DNA of 64,000 nucleotides from Winslowiella iniecta (GTDB taxonomy: Bacteria; Pseudomonadota; Gammaproteobacteria; Enterobacterales; Enterobacteriaceae): the NCBI RefSeq assembly GCF_001267535.1, contig NZ_JRXE01000011.1, forward strand, positions 63,520 through 127,519, read 5' to 3'. The notes under the pieces were generated by a model. It saw only the letters and a list, made by a program, of their open reading frames with translations. It made no database searches and was not told the DNA's origin. Below, piece by piece: positions 17,145 to 28,347 of the stretch. The translations under genes and the position numbers were made by a program. Position 1 is the stretch's first letter, and the number at the start of each line of letters is the position of its first letter.

Positions 17145-18035
17145 TCAGAGACGGTTTGCGTTATATGCCGACCTGGCGATCTCTGAAATGGTATAGCCCA
17201 GAGCAGAATGCAAATGGCGGTTAAAGAAACAGTGATAAGTCACCCCTGGCGCGGCGGGTTCAGTTTTAAGGTGCTGTATTTTTTTACTCTTTATCTCGGG
17301 TTGCAGCATGGCGATCGGGAGGCAACTGATGCCGATACCCGCTGAGATCAAGCCTGCCAGGGCATTAACGTTATTGCCACCATAAATTCTGACGGGTTGC
17401 TTTCCGGCGTTTTCCCATAACTGAGCACAGAGTTCAGTTATAATGGAGTTGGCATTCTGTTCAATAACCGTCATATCTGCCAGGGTTTTAAGATCGTGAA
17501 CCTGGTCAGCGGCAAAGATTCCCGGCGCGGCGAACCAGCCAAAAGGAACAGAACCTATTGGAATTTTTGCCATTTCGGCGTCAGGGTGCATATCGGGCAG
17601 GAAAGCAAAATCAAGTCGACCGGCCGCAAGTTTGTTAAACAGCGATATCGAAGAATTCACATCTGGCCGGACAGTAATTGACGGATAACTCTCTTTAAGC
17701 AATTTAATAAAGTCAGGAAACCAGGTTAACGTCGTCAACTCAGTTAAGCCAACATGCAAGGTTTTTACCGGGAGTTTTGCCGACCCCTTCAGCATCTCAA
17801 GTTCATCAATTAACGAAAGCAGTTCCTCGCAATTCTTGACCAACTCCTTCCCCTTCGGCGTCAATCGATTTTTGCGACCTTCGGCTTCAAACAGCGGTAA
17901 TCTGGCGAGTGTTTCCACCTCTTTTAATCGCTTGGTCGCAGCAGACTGCGTGATATGCAGTTTATCTGCCGCTTTACTTAAGGTTCCGAGTTTCGACACC
18001 CAATAAAATGCCTGGATCTGTTTTAAGGTCAGCAA
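17145..18035 (-). CDS. LysR-family transcriptional regulator
   Basis: A 296-residue LysR protein. The helix-turn-helix spans residues 3-62 (FYWVSKLGTLSKAADKLHITQSAATKRLKEVE, over 20 residues, positions about 10-41), and a periplasmic-binding-protein-like effector domain follows. The start codon is TTG at 18035, with GGGAGAG seven bases upstream; the protein begins exactly at the usual LysR N-terminus, which supports this start. It sits between the two symporter operons on the same strand, so it may regulate the GltP-type symporter downstream or the DctA operon upstream. No effector can be assigned. Confidence 0.85.
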   Translation of the reverse strand: MLTLKQIQAFYWVSKLGTLSKAADKLHITQSAATKRLKEVETLARLPLFEAEGRKNRLTPKGKELVKNCEELLSLIDELEMLKGSAKLPVKTLHVGLTELTTLTWFPDFIKLLKESYPSITVRPDVNSSISLFNKLAAGRLDFAFLPDMHPDAEMAKIPIGSVPFGWFAAPGIFAADQVHDLKTLADMTVIEQNANSIITELCAQLWENAGKQPVRIYGGNNVNALAGLISAGIGISCLPIAMLQPEIKSKKIQHLKTEPAAPGVTYHCFFNRHLHSALGYTISEIARSAYNANRL

Positions 18036-18320
18036 ATTTACTCTCCCTGGCCGGCAGCCACATCACGCTGATGCGCTCTATTCTGCGCAAGGTAGCATAT
18101 CAGTAAAGAATATTTCTAATGATATAAATATCTCGTTACGGAATAAATATCCACCGTTAAGCATATTGCAGAAATAAGCCTGTTCCATGGCAAAAGCCCG
18201 GACCACGATTCTGCGCCGGGCGTTGAAATGGATGTGCGACCTCAACCGTCAGACGAACTTAAATCGCGGGTTTTGTCGGTCTACCCTTTGCTGGCCGAGG
18301 TTAACCCGGCACGAATATCG

Positions 18321-19688
18321 TCAAGTTCGATGCACCCTGATGTCCTCCGTCTTACTGTCTGCCTTCGCCAGCATGTCATTGTCCACCAGTGACTTTTTCT
18401 TTACGCCGCGATCCAGCTCCTGCTGAAGCTGCGCCATATTTAGCGAACCATTCCAGCGCGAAATAAACAGCGTTGCCACGCCATTACCAATCACATTGAT
18501 CAGCGCGCCACCTTCGGAGATAAACCGATAGACTCCCAGCACAATCACCAGCCCGGCAGCCGGTACGCTGTTCATTGAGCCCAGCGTCGCGGCAAGCGTG
18601 ATAAATGCCCCCCCGCTCACGCTGGCTGCGCCTTTTGACGTCAGCAGCAAAATCACCAGTAGCGAAAGCTGATGCTGCCAGCTCAGATCAATATCCAGCG
18701 CCTGGGCGATAAATACCACCAGTACGGTCATATTGATGCAGCTGCCATCCAGATTGAAACAGTAACCAGAAGGTACCACCAGACCGACCACGGGTTTATC
18801 ACAGCCCAATGTTTCCAGTTTAGTCATTAAGCGCGGCAAGGCTGACTCAGATGAAGAGGTGCCGAGTACCAATGCCAGCTCTTCGCGGATATAGCGCAGA
18901 AAACGCCATAAACTAAAGCCCGTCATTCGGGCAACGATATTCAGTACGACAAACACAAAGAAAAAGCCGGTAATATAGTAGCAAATCAGCAGCGCCCCGT
19001 AGGCGGACAGCGACGCGACGCCATATTTGGCGATGGTGAACGCCATCGCGCCAAACGCCCCCAGCGGTGCCACATACATCACTATCTTCAGCATCTTAAA
19101 GAACGTTTTTGCAATCAGGTCGATGGTTGCCAGCAACGGCTTACCTGAATCGCCCAATAGTTGCAGGCCAAAAGCAAACAGGATCGAGATAAACAGCACT
19201 TGCAGGATATTCCCCTCGGCAAAGGCCCCAAATACCGTCTCAGGAATGATATGGGTCAGAAATCCGCTGATGCTTTGCTGCTCCGCAGCCTCGGTATATC
19301 CGGCAACCGCCCCACCATCCAGTGATGCCGGGTCGATATGCATCCCCTTACCTGGTGCCATCAGATTAACGGCCAGCAAGCCAATCACCAGCGCTACCGT
19401 GGTCAGCACTTCAAAATAGACCAGTGACTTCCAGCCAACCTGACCTACGCTTTTCAGGCTTTTCATACTGGCAATGCCACTGACAATGGTACAGAAAATA
19501 ATGGGCGCGATTAACAGACGGATTAATTTAATAAAGGTGTCGCCAAACGGTTTAAAATTCTCGCCAACACCGGGAAAATAGTGTCCGACAATGACGCCGA
19601 GTATAATGGCGATAATCACCTGAATATAAAGATGCTTATACCATTTTCTGGATGTACGGGTATTCGAGGCAGCGATGTTCTGAGACAT
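18321..19688 (-). CDS. DctA-family C4-dicarboxylate:cation symporter
   Basis: A 455-residue DAACS carrier that resembles E. coli DctA along its length: YIQVIIAIILGVIVGHYFPG at the start, KLIRLLIAPIIFCTIVSGIA near 55-75, the serine hairpin LGTSSSESALPR near 285-296, and NLDGSCI where DctA has NLDGTSI. It is about 27 residues longer than DctA, with a charged C-terminal tail. It imports succinate-like dicarboxylates with protons or sodium. GAGGA precedes the ATG. As last gene of the CoA-transferase operon it probably supplies that pathway with its dicarboxylic acid. Confidence 0.85.
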   Translation of the reverse strand: MSQNIAASNTRTSRKWYKHLYIQVIIAIILGVIVGHYFPGVGENFKPFGDTFIKLIRLLIAPIIFCTIVSGIASMKSLKSVGQVGWKSLVYFEVLTTVALVIGLLAVNLMAPGKGMHIDPASLDGGAVAGYTEAAEQQSISGFLTHIIPETVFGAFAEGNILQVLFISILFAFGLQLLGDSGKPLLATIDLIAKTFFKMLKIVMYVAPLGAFGAMAFTIAKYGVASLSAYGALLICYYITGFFFVFVVLNIVARMTGFSLWRFLRYIREELALVLGTSSSESALPRLMTKLETLGCDKPVVGLVVPSGYCFNLDGSCINMTVLVVFIAQALDIDLSWQHQLSLLVILLLTSKGAASVSGGAFITLAATLGSMNSVPAAGLVIVLGVYRFISEGGALINVIGNGVATLFISRWNGSLNMAQLQQELDRGVKKKSLVDNDMLAKADSKTEDIRVHRT

Positions 19689-19757
19689 AAGTAATCCTCG
19701 GGTAATGAACCGATTTGTAGGTAAGATTTATTCAGGCGCGTCATCGCGCGCCCTTTA

Positions 19758-20699
19758 TTAAATAACGCTATTTTTTACTGCGCCGCAAAAATAGCCGGCC
19801 AGATTATAATGAATGCCTTTTATCAGGTTGCTGACGCCAGTCTGGCTGGCCCAGGCAATATGCGGTGTAATAAGCAGATTAGGATGTTTGAGGGTTAATA
19901 ACGGGTTGTGTGGATGCGGCGGCTCCTGCGTTAGCACATCCAGTGCGGCTCCGGAAATTTTCCCGCGCATCAGCGCATCAGCCAAAGCATCCTCATCAAT
20001 CAGGCCGCCACGGGCGGTATTAATTAACAGGGAGGAGCTTTTCATCATGGCTAATACGCTATGGTCAATCAGCTGGCGGGTTTCCGGGCTTAACGGACAG
20101 TGCAGGGTTAATATATCGCTTTCTCTGACGACTTCATCAAAAGCCTGATAACCAGACCGCACGTTTTGCTGCCCTTTATGCTCGGCAAACAGCACCTTCA
20201 TTCCCACACCTCTGGCCAGGCGCGCCACCGCCCCACCGATTTCACCACGGCCAATGATCCCCAGCGTCGCATCCTGAATATCGTTAATCGGCGCTTTATG
20301 CAGGCAAAAATGGTCTGAATGCAGCCATTCACGGCTGGAAGCGCTGGCATATTGCAGCAGGTTACGCCGCAGGGCAAAAATTGAGGCAATGACCCCTTCG
20401 GAGACGCTGCGTGATGAATATCCCGGAACATTGCTGACAGCAATGCCGCGCTGCCGACAGTAATCAATATCCACACAGTCAAAGCCCGTCGCCGCCACGC
20501 AGATAAAACGCAGCGCAGGCAGCTGTTTTAATATTTCGGCGCGTAACGGCACTTTGTTGGTAATAACCACTTCGGCATTATCGAGTACCGCCAGTAATTC
20601 CCGCTCATCCGTACTTTTGCGATATACCCAGCGATCGCAAAAGTCTGGTTTTTGTAATTCAACAGGTAAGGTATCCGCATCCAGGGTAACGATTTTCAT
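19758..20699 (-). CDS. D-isomer-specific 2-hydroxyacid dehydrogenase
   Basis: A 313-residue D-2-hydroxyacid dehydrogenase. The NAD(P) motif GRGEIG lies near residue 150, with the family catalytic set: Arg in NTARGGLID near 228, Glu in QEPPHPHNP near 258, and His in ITPHIAW near 278. It interconverts a 2-oxo acid and its D-2-hydroxy acid with NAD(P)H. It lies 15 bases after the VOC gene and 69 bases before dctA in the same operon. In context it may reduce or oxidise a keto acid formed from the cleaved CoA ester. The substrate is unassigned. Confidence 0.85.
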   Translation of the reverse strand: MKIVTLDADTLPVELQKPDFCDRWVYRKSTDERELLAVLDNAEVVITNKVPLRAEILKQLPALRFICVAATGFDCVDIDYCRQRGIAVSNVPGYSSRSVSEGVIASIFALRRNLLQYASASSREWLHSDHFCLHKAPINDIQDATLGIIGRGEIGGAVARLARGVGMKVLFAEHKGQQNVRSGYQAFDEVVRESDILTLHCPLSPETRQLIDHSVLAMMKSSSLLINTARGGLIDEDALADALMRGKISGAALDVLTQEPPHPHNPLLTLKHPNLLITPHIAWASQTGVSNLIKGIHYNLAGYFCGAVKNSVI

Positions 20700-20714
20700 T
20701 CTTCCCTCCTGTCA

Positions 20715-21098
20715 TTATTGATTGTCATAGCGCGAAATTTCAATCAGGTTCAGATCGGGATCGCGCAAATAATAAGAGGTTATCGCACCGCGGGCACCGG
20801 TGCGGGAGACCGGGCCGTCAACAATCGTGACCTTCATGCTTTGCAGATGTGCGGCAATATCTGCCAGCGGTTGACTGGCGATAAAACAGAGATCGAGTGA
20901 ACCCGGTACCGGTAAATGCGCTTTGGGCTCAATTTCTTTTCCATATTCATGGACATTTATTTTCTGCTGACCGAACAAAAAAGCCACACGGTTATTGCCA
21001 AATTTAACCAGTTCCATACCCAGTACTCGGGTATAAAAATCGATACATCCGTTGATATCGCGAGTGGTCAGCACCAGGTGGTCAAGATGGTCAATCAT
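20715..21098 (-). CDS. VOC (glyoxalase/dioxygenase) family metalloprotein
   Basis: A 127-residue single VOC unit with two beta-alpha-beta-beta-beta halves: IDHLDHLVLTTRDINGCIDF at the N-terminus with a metal-binding His, and a C-terminal SYYLRDPDLNLIEISRY with the metal Glu. His at about residue 5 and Glu near 121 match the usual ligand places. Family members isomerise, epimerise or lyse small acids and CoA esters, or give antibiotic resistance. Its ATG overlaps the lyase stop (ATGA), so it is translated with the HMG-CoA-lyase-like enzyme. An epimerase or isomerase step on the same substrate is the natural guess. Confidence 0.8.
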   Translation of the reverse strand: MIDHLDHLVLTTRDINGCIDFYTRVLGMELVKFGNNRVAFLFGQQKINVHEYGKEIEPKAHLPVPGSLDLCFIASQPLADIAAHLQSMKVTIVDGPVSRTGARGAITSYYLRDPDLNLIEISRYDNQ

Positions 21099-22078
21099 AA
21101 TTGTACTCCGGCGGGCACGCAGCCCTTAAATTGTTGTTCCAGTGATGCCGGCATCGGGTGTAAATCGCTGCGCATACCGGCGCGAGCCAGGGAGCCTGGG
21201 ACGTTGTGGCCAATTAAACGCGGAAGATCGCGTGAAATCTCCAACAGGGATTCGAGATTTACGCCGGTCTGGTAGCCCATCAGCGTCAGCATATGAACCA
21301 TATCTTCCGTGCAGACGTTACCGCTGGCACCAGGGGCATAGGGGCAGCCGCCCAACCCACCGGTGGCGGCATCAAAACGGTTAATACCTTCACCCAGCGC
21401 CGCCAACGTGTTAGCCAGTGCCATACCACGCGTATCGTGAAAATGCAGCGTGATTTCCAGCTGCGGAAACTGCTGTTTAACCTGGCGGCATAGGCTGGCA
21501 ACCTGAGAAGGATAGGCCATACCGGTGGTATCGCACAGGGTGATACCGCGCACCTCCCGTAGCGCAAAGTGCTCGATCAGGCGCAACACCGTCGCCTCCG
21601 CCACGTCGCCTTCGAACGGACAGCCAAAAGCCGCCGACAGTGAGAGATTAATCGCCGCAGAACTGCCTTTTAATGCGTTAATCACCAGACTGAGCTGCTC
21701 AACCGATGCTTCACGGCTCATCCGCAGATTGGTGAAGTTGTGACTGGCGCTGGCAGACATCACCAGATTGGCTTCGTCGATAAGACAGGCCATTGCGCGT
21801 TCCGCTCCACGCAGGTTTGGCACCAGTACGCTGTATTCCACTGCCGGATTGCGGCGAATATTTTTCATCACCTCTTCAGCATCTTTCAGTGCCGGGATCG
21901 CTTTCGGCGAAGTGAAGGAGGTCACTTCAATTTTGGCGAAGCCGCAGGCGCTCAGCTGGTTAATCAGGGCAATTTTATCCTCAGTGCTGACAAACACCGC
22001 TTCATTTTGCAGGCCATCGCGCGGACAAACCTCCTGTATAAAAATCTGGCGATCGCCGCCCGGGTTACGCTGCTGCAT
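21095..22078 (-). CDS. Hydroxymethylglutaryl-CoA lyase-like enzyme
   Basis: A 327-residue TIM-barrel lyase of the HMG-CoA lyase/homocitrate synthase superfamily. Visible features: EVCPRDGLQNE at the start (metal Asp, catalytic Arg), IEVTSFTSPKAIPAL near residue 50, HFHDTRGMAL with two metal histidines, and GLGGCPYAPGASGN with the catalytic cysteine of HMG-CoA lyases. The reaction splits a 3-hydroxy-3-methyl acyl-CoA into acetyl-CoA plus a keto acid or ketone. The start is ATG 22078, which overlaps the CoA-transferase stop (TGATG). Beside a class III CoA-transferase and DctA, citramalyl-CoA or HMG-CoA are candidate substrates. Confidence 0.85.
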   Translation of the reverse strand: MQQRNPGGDRQIFIQEVCPRDGLQNEAVFVSTEDKIALINQLSACGFAKIEVTSFTSPKAIPALKDAEEVMKNIRRNPAVEYSVLVPNLRGAERAMACLIDEANLVMSASASHNFTNLRMSREASVEQLSLVINALKGSSAAINLSLSAAFGCPFEGDVAEATVLRLIEHFALREVRGITLCDTTGMAYPSQVASLCRQVKQQFPQLEITLHFHDTRGMALANTLAALGEGINRFDAATGGLGGCPYAPGASGNVCTEDMVHMLTLMGYQTGVNLESLLEISRDLPRLIGHNVPGSLARAGMRSDLHPMPASLEQQFKGCVPAGVQL

Positions 22079-23265
22079 CACACCACCCCCCTGGTTTTTA
22101 ACCCCTGCTGTGCAATCGGATCAAAGCCCATCTCAGTTAATATTTCTGCCGTGTGTTCACCGAGCAGCGGTGCCCTGCGGCGTATTTGTCCCGGCGTTAA
22201 CAACAACTTTGGCACTATGCCAGGCAGCGTCACCGCGGTTCCGTCCGGCAACTGCTCGCTTAACAGCATGTCACGTGCTTTATAGTGGGGATCATGGGCG
22301 ATATCGGCGGCATCATAAATTTTGCCGGCGGGTATCCCGGCTTCGGTTAAGGCCGCCAGCACTTGTTGCAGATTGCGTTGCGCCGCCCACTCACCAATTG
22401 CGGCATCCAGCAGCGCCACCTGACGCACGCGGCCATCGTTATGTTCCAGTTCAGGATTGGCCGCCAGATCCGGGCGATCGATAATTTGCATCAGCCGCTG
22501 AAAAATAGAGTCGCCGTTACCGGCAATCAGCGCGTATTTACCATCCTTGCAACGATAAGCATTAGTCGGGGCGATGCCGGGCAGGCTGCTGCCCGCTGGC
22601 TGACGGATATGGTCGAAGACGGAATACTCAGGGATCAGACTCTCCATCATATTGAACACCGATTCATACAGCGCAACATCAACCTGCTGACCCTGACCTC
22701 CTGACTCTTTATGACGCAGCGCCAGCAGTACGCCGATCACGCCGTGTAGCGCCGACAGCGAGTCTCCGATTGAGATGCCAGTGCGTACCGGCGTTCTGCC
22801 GGGTTCACCCGAAAGATGGCGCAGTCCGCCCATCGCTTCACCAATAACGCCAAAACCGGGACGATCGCGATACGGACCGCTCTGACCGTAACCTGACACG
22901 CTGAGCACAATCAGTCCGGGGTTAAGCTGATGCAGGGTTTCCCAGCCCATTCCCCATTTCTCCAGCGTACCCGGCCGGAAATTTTCAATTAACACGTCCG
23001 CACTTTTTAGCAGCGACAGCGCAATCTGCTGGCCCTCTTCATCGCGCAGGTCGAGAGTAACCGAACGTTTGTTGCGCGACTGTGCGGCCCACCAGACAGA
23101 GTTATCATCATGCAGCATCCGCCATTTACGTAAGGGATCGCCCTTACCAGGAGGCTCGATTTTAATCACGTCGGCACCAAACTCCGCCAGCATTCTTCCC
23201 GCCATCGGACCGGCAATCAGTTGCCCCATCTCAATCACACGCAACCCTTCAAGTGGTAGTGGCAT
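22078..23265 (-). CDS. Class III (CaiB/BaiF family) CoA-transferase
   Basis: A 395-residue family III CoA-transferase. The start is ATG 23265, preceded by AAAGGAGG; the open frame runs 29 codons further upstream, but without a ribosome site. The N-terminus LPLEGLRVIEMGQLIAGPMA, the ADVIKIEPPGKGDPLR segment and the catalytic Asp in ISIGDSLSALHG near residue 165 are characteristic. It moves CoA from a donor such as succinyl-CoA to an organic acid. It is the first gene of the operon, followed with overlap by the lyase. Together they could activate and cleave an imported branched or hydroxylated dicarboxylic acid. Confidence 0.85.
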   Translation of the reverse strand: MPLPLEGLRVIEMGQLIAGPMAGRMLAEFGADVIKIEPPGKGDPLRKWRMLHDDNSVWWAAQSRNKRSVTLDLRDEEGQQIALSLLKSADVLIENFRPGTLEKWGMGWETLHQLNPGLIVLSVSGYGQSGPYRDRPGFGVIGEAMGGLRHLSGEPGRTPVRTGISIGDSLSALHGVIGVLLALRHKESGGQGQQVDVALYESVFNMMESLIPEYSVFDHIRQPAGSSLPGIAPTNAYRCKDGKYALIAGNGDSIFQRLMQIIDRPDLAANPELEHNDGRVRQVALLDAAIGEWAAQRNLQQVLAALTEAGIPAGKIYDAADIAHDPHYKARDMLLSEQLPDGTAVTLPGIVPKLLLTPGQIRRRAPLLGEHTAEILTEMGFDPIAQQGLKTRGVV

Positions 23266-23448
23266 AACTCCTCCTTTCACATTTCTGTTACAGGAAGCAT
23301 TACGCTGAACCGGGATAATGAGAATTTCATTTTTCTCACTAACCCTTTCCATTTGGGAAAGTCGCTCTCACACTCACGAAAGAGTTATGGGTAATAATTA
23401 TTTTAAATTAGTCAGTTACATAAAACCCTGACTGTCAGGTGTAAAAAT

Positions 23449-24378
23449 TCAGGAAAGTTCACCCGACGGCCTCGTGGTGAAAACTGAGGCATTCATCAAA
23501 TAATCCAGTAACTTTTGGGCTTCTGGCTGGAGAGGATTTTTTGCATGAATGCCGAGGCGAAGCGTTCTTAAAGCCCAGTTGTCGTTAAGCGGTATGGCTT
23601 TTAACGATGAACCTAGTAATGCCGGCGTTATCGCTTTTAATGGCAGGATGCCAATACCTAATCCTGCCTGAATCATCCTGCACACCGCATCAAAGCTGGT
23701 GACCTGTATATTGATTTTCAGCACCCGGCCTGCGCTTAATGCAGCATCCGTGATACGCCTCAGCAGGGAACTTCCGTGATTAAGCGCAACGTAATCCCAA
23801 ACCAGCGTGTCGGCAAAATCGATATTGTCCCTCTCCGCCACGGGATGCCCAAGTGGCACTAACAGCACCAACTGGTCTGTTCGCCAGGCAAAGGTGGTAA
23901 GCGCAGTGGCATCGACGTTATCGGCAAAAATCCCGATATCCACTCTTCCGGTATCCACTGACTCAATAATCGCTTCACTGAGCGCTTCTTCAAGACAGAT
24001 TCGCAGGCGCGGATTTAACTGTAAAAAGTGCGCCAGCTCCTCCGGCAAGAACTGCGTGACGGCAGAAACATTGGCAGCTAAGCGGACGTGGCCCAGCGCC
24101 CCTTTTGCATAGTCACCCAATTCACTTGCCATGGTATTGACGTTATCGAGCACTTTACGCGCATGACGCAGCAGGCCGTGGCCCGCGGTGGTCAGCTCAA
24201 GCCCGCGAGGCAGGCGAATAAAAAGCGGGCAATTAAGGTTTCTCTCCAGTTCAGCAATCCGCTTACTGACAGCAGATAAGGTGATATTGGCGGCGGCGGC
24301 GGCCCGGGTCAGGCTTCCGCATTCAGCGGCAATGATAAAGATACGCAGGGTATTTAAATCGAAGTGGCTGATGCTCAT
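23449..24378 (-). CDS. LysR-family transcriptional regulator
   Basis: A 309-residue LysR protein: helix-turn-helix at residues 5-65 (LRIFIIAAECGSLTRAAAA, then SAVSKRIAELERNL) and an effector domain to the end. It lies 183 bases upstream of the CoA-transferase gene on the same strand and is the best candidate for control of that operon. LysR genes usually stand divergent to their targets, so the tandem arrangement is less common; read-through from this gene is possible. The effector may be the dicarboxylate or its CoA ester, which is inference. Confidence 0.85.
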   Translation of the reverse strand: MSISHFDLNTLRIFIIAAECGSLTRAAAAANITLSAVSKRIAELERNLNCPLFIRLPRGLELTTAGHGLLRHARKVLDNVNTMASELGDYAKGALGHVRLAANVSAVTQFLPEELAHFLQLNPRLRICLEEALSEAIIESVDTGRVDIGIFADNVDATALTTFAWRTDQLVLLVPLGHPVAERDNIDFADTLVWDYVALNHGSSLLRRITDAALSAGRVLKINIQVTSFDAVCRMIQAGLGIGILPLKAITPALLGSSLKAIPLNDNWALRTLRLGIHAKNPLQPEAQKLLDYLMNASVFTTRPSGELS

Positions 24379-24492
24379 CTTAAGAGTCCTTATGCATTTT
24401 CGTTCTCCGGATGGCTTTGTTAACCATAATGAATTTGAGTCGCGTCAACGCTGAGCGCAGCGGTTTATAGTGTATAATTACCGCCCCGCACA

Positions 24493-25371
24493 TCAGTGCA
24501 ACCCTTGCGCAAATCGCGTCACTTCCTGCGAGAAAGCGTTAATCATCGCCGCATAGTTGGGTTTCGGGTAACGGTGTGTCACCTGATAGCAGACGAAAGG
24601 CGGTGGCGGAGACTGAAGTGTATACCAGGCCAGATTCTGCTTATGCCGCAGCAAGCGGATACAACTCATGGGAACAATGCTCCAGCGCCCCGGCACATTC
24701 AGATAATGTTCGAGCATCGATCCGGTATTCACGCGCATCAGTGGTCGTTGATTAGCCCAGTAACGATCGTGCCAGATCTCAAAGTCGGCTCCCCAACGTA
24801 TAAAAATCTCCTGCGCAGGCGACAGCTGTTCCGGTGACATTCCGTCATGAAAATCACTGTCAGCATGACACAACAAATACATCTCCTCACTGAATACCGG
24901 TGTTGAGGAGATATCCGGGTAACGCTTTATGCCAAACACAAAACCGATATCAATGGTGCGGTTCTCAAGCAGGCTGTAAATCTCTCCGGAATGATGAGTA
25001 CGAATATCAAGACGTAGATGGGGAGAATTGACCAGCAGCTGTTGGTAAAACGGCACAAAGGTAGAGTTATTAATAATATCGACGCTGCCAACGGTTAAAA
25101 CATGATAATCAGCTTTTTCCTTTAGCCGTTGCGTATCGCGCCACAGCGCAAGCCAGCGATGCGCGATCGGTAAAAACGCCTGACCGTATGCGGTCAGAGA
25201 AATATGTCTCAATCCACGCTGGCGCAGGAACAGACGATTTTCCAGCTCCTGCTCCAGCAGTTGCAACCTGTGACTGACGGTACTTTGGCCGAGATAGAGC
25301 TTCTGCGCCGCCAGTGAAATACTCTGATACTCAACCACTGCAAGAAACGTTTCTACCTGCTCCAGCCTCAT
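24493..25371 (-). CDS. LysR-family transcriptional regulator of the beta-glucoside genes
   Basis: A 292-residue LysR protein (helix-turn-helix VETFLAVVEYQSISLAAQK, then GQSTVSHRLQLLEQELENRL, residues 5-50; effector domain after about 90). It is transcribed divergently from the phospho-beta-glucosidase/PTS unit, with 108 bases between the start codons, the classic arrangement for LysR control. Regulators of bgl-type PTS operons are more often antiterminators or LacI/GntR proteins, so LysR control is a little unusual. GGTGGGA precedes the ATG. Confidence 0.85.
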   Translation of the reverse strand: MRLEQVETFLAVVEYQSISLAAQKLYLGQSTVSHRLQLLEQELENRLFLRQRGLRHISLTAYGQAFLPIAHRWLALWRDTQRLKEKADYHVLTVGSVDIINNSTFVPFYQQLLVNSPHLRLDIRTHHSGEIYSLLENRTIDIGFVFGIKRYPDISSTPVFSEEMYLLCHADSDFHDGMSPEQLSPAQEIFIRWGADFEIWHDRYWANQRPLMRVNTGSMLEHYLNVPGRWSIVPMSCIRLLRHKQNLAWYTLQSPPPPFVCYQVTHRYPKPNYAAMINAFSQEVTRFAQGLH

Positions 25372-25431
25372 GCTGTCCCACCTTAATATCTATGATCATG
25401 ATTTTTCATATCGGTATATATCATTTTATGA

Positions 25432-26916
<1,485 letters not shown>

Positions 26917-26931
26917 TAAAGGATAATAATA

Positions 26932-28308
26932 ATGAATTATAAGAACATCGCCGATCAGATCGTTGCCGCCGCCGGCGGCAACGACAATATCACCTCTGTC
27001 ACCCACTGCATGACACGCCTGCGTTTTGTGATTAAAAACAAGAGCAAAGTCGATGAACCAACCTTGCGCGCGGTGGAAGGCGTGCTGGGAGTGGTGGATG
27101 CCACGGGACAGCTGCAAATTGTACTGGGGAAAACGCTGCTGCCCATCTATTCAGAAGTGGAAAAAGCGCACCAGCGTAACAGCGGCGGCGTCAGTGACAT
27201 GCCGACAGCAGATGAGGAAGAACCGGCAAAGAAATTCAGCATCATGGGCATGCTTAACGATGCCATCGGTTTTATCGCCAGCGCAGTCACCCCGGCGGTA
27301 CCGGGCTTTATCGCTGGCGGTATGATAATGGTGGGATTACTGCTGGCGACGCTGATATGGCCGACGTTTAAGCAGAGCTCAACCTACACCATGCTGTTCT
27401 TCCTCTCGCAGTGCGCCTTCTATTTTATGCCCATTTATGTGGCCTATGGCGCTGCGAAAAAGTTGGGCAGCACGCCAATTTTTGCCATGGTCTCCGCTGC
27501 TGCGCTGATTTATCCCGGCTTTATTGAGCGGGTGGCCAGCGGTCACCCAACCACCCTGTTTGGCCTGCCGGTACTGCTGGATAATTATGCCAGTACTTTA
27601 TTGCCCGCATTATTAATCGCCCTGGTCGCGGCAAAACTGGAAGTGTTCTTCAATAAAATTATTCCCGGCATTTTCAAAGCGGTATTTGTGGGTGCATTTA
27701 CCGTTGCGTTAACAGGCACGCTGGGCTTTGTCGTTCTGGGCCCGCTCGGTACCTGGCTTGGGAACTATATTGTCGCATTTTTAGTGATGATTCACAGTAC
27801 GATTGGTCCTTTCGCGCTGGCTGTACTGACCGGGGCAATGCCATTTTTAATTATTGCCGGTATACATCATCTGTTCAGCCCGATTATGTTGCAAAGCCTC
27901 TCTTCATCGGGATACGACAGCTTCTTCCGCCCGGCCTTAATCCTGCACAATATGGCTGAAGGGGGTGCCTGTTTTGGTGTGGCAATGCGTACCCAATATC
28001 GTGATTTACGCTCAGAAGCTTTCAGCTGTGGTATTGGCTGTATTTTCGCCGGTGTGACTGAGCCGGCCATCTACGGGATCACCATGCGCCTGAAACGACC
28101 GGTGTATGGCGTGATGGCAGGCGGTGCCGTCGGAGGGTTAGTTGCCGGATTAATGGGTGCCAAAGCGTTTATGATGGGTTATTCAAATTTACTGTCGATT
28201 CCGGTCTTCCAGGACACCCTTCTGGCGATAATCTCAGGCGTGGTGGCAACGATTGTAACCTCCTGTATGGTGACCCTGATTTTAGGTTTTGAAGATATTG
28301 AGCGGTAA
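26932..28308 (+). CDS. PTS beta-glucoside-type IIBC transporter
   Basis: A 458-residue PTS permease. The IIB domain (1-85) carries the phosphorylated Cys26 in THCMTRLRF; the IIC domain (about 105-455) has around ten membrane segments, including GGMIMVGLLLATLIW, GIHHLFSP and the GVTEPAIYG motif. No IIA domain is present; the protein ends just after IIC, unlike BglF, so it must use a separate IIA, probably the glucose IIA (Crr). It imports and phosphorylates a beta-glucoside that the GH1 enzyme then cleaves. Confidence 0.9.
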   Translation: MNYKNIADQIVAAAGGNDNITSVTHCMTRLRFVIKNKSKVDEPTLRAVEGVLGVVDATGQLQIVLGKTLLPIYSEVEKAHQRNSGGVSDMPTADEEEPAKKFSIMGMLNDAIGFIASAVTPAVPGFIAGGMIMVGLLLATLIWPTFKQSSTYTMLFFLSQCAFYFMPIYVAYGAAKKLGSTPIFAMVSAAALIYPGFIERVASGHPTTLFGLPVLLDNYASTLLPALLIALVAAKLEVFFNKIIPGIFKAVFVGAFTVALTGTLGFVVLGPLGTWLGNYIVAFLVMIHSTIGPFALAVLTGAMPFLIIAGIHHLFSPIMLQSLSSSGYDSFFRPALILHNMAEGGACFGVAMRTQYRDLRSEAFSCGIGCIFAGVTEPAIYGITMRLKRPVYGVMAGGAVGGLVAGLMGAKAFMMGYSNLLSIPVFQDTLLAIISGVVATIVTSCMVTLILGFEDIER

Positions 28309-28347
28309 ATGCATTAATCCAGTTAACCGTTAACCATTCTGACCATT

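Noticed and set aside
23266..23352. 29-residue extension of the CoA-transferase
   Set aside because: A strong AAAGGAGG precedes ATG 23265, and family N-termini begin there.
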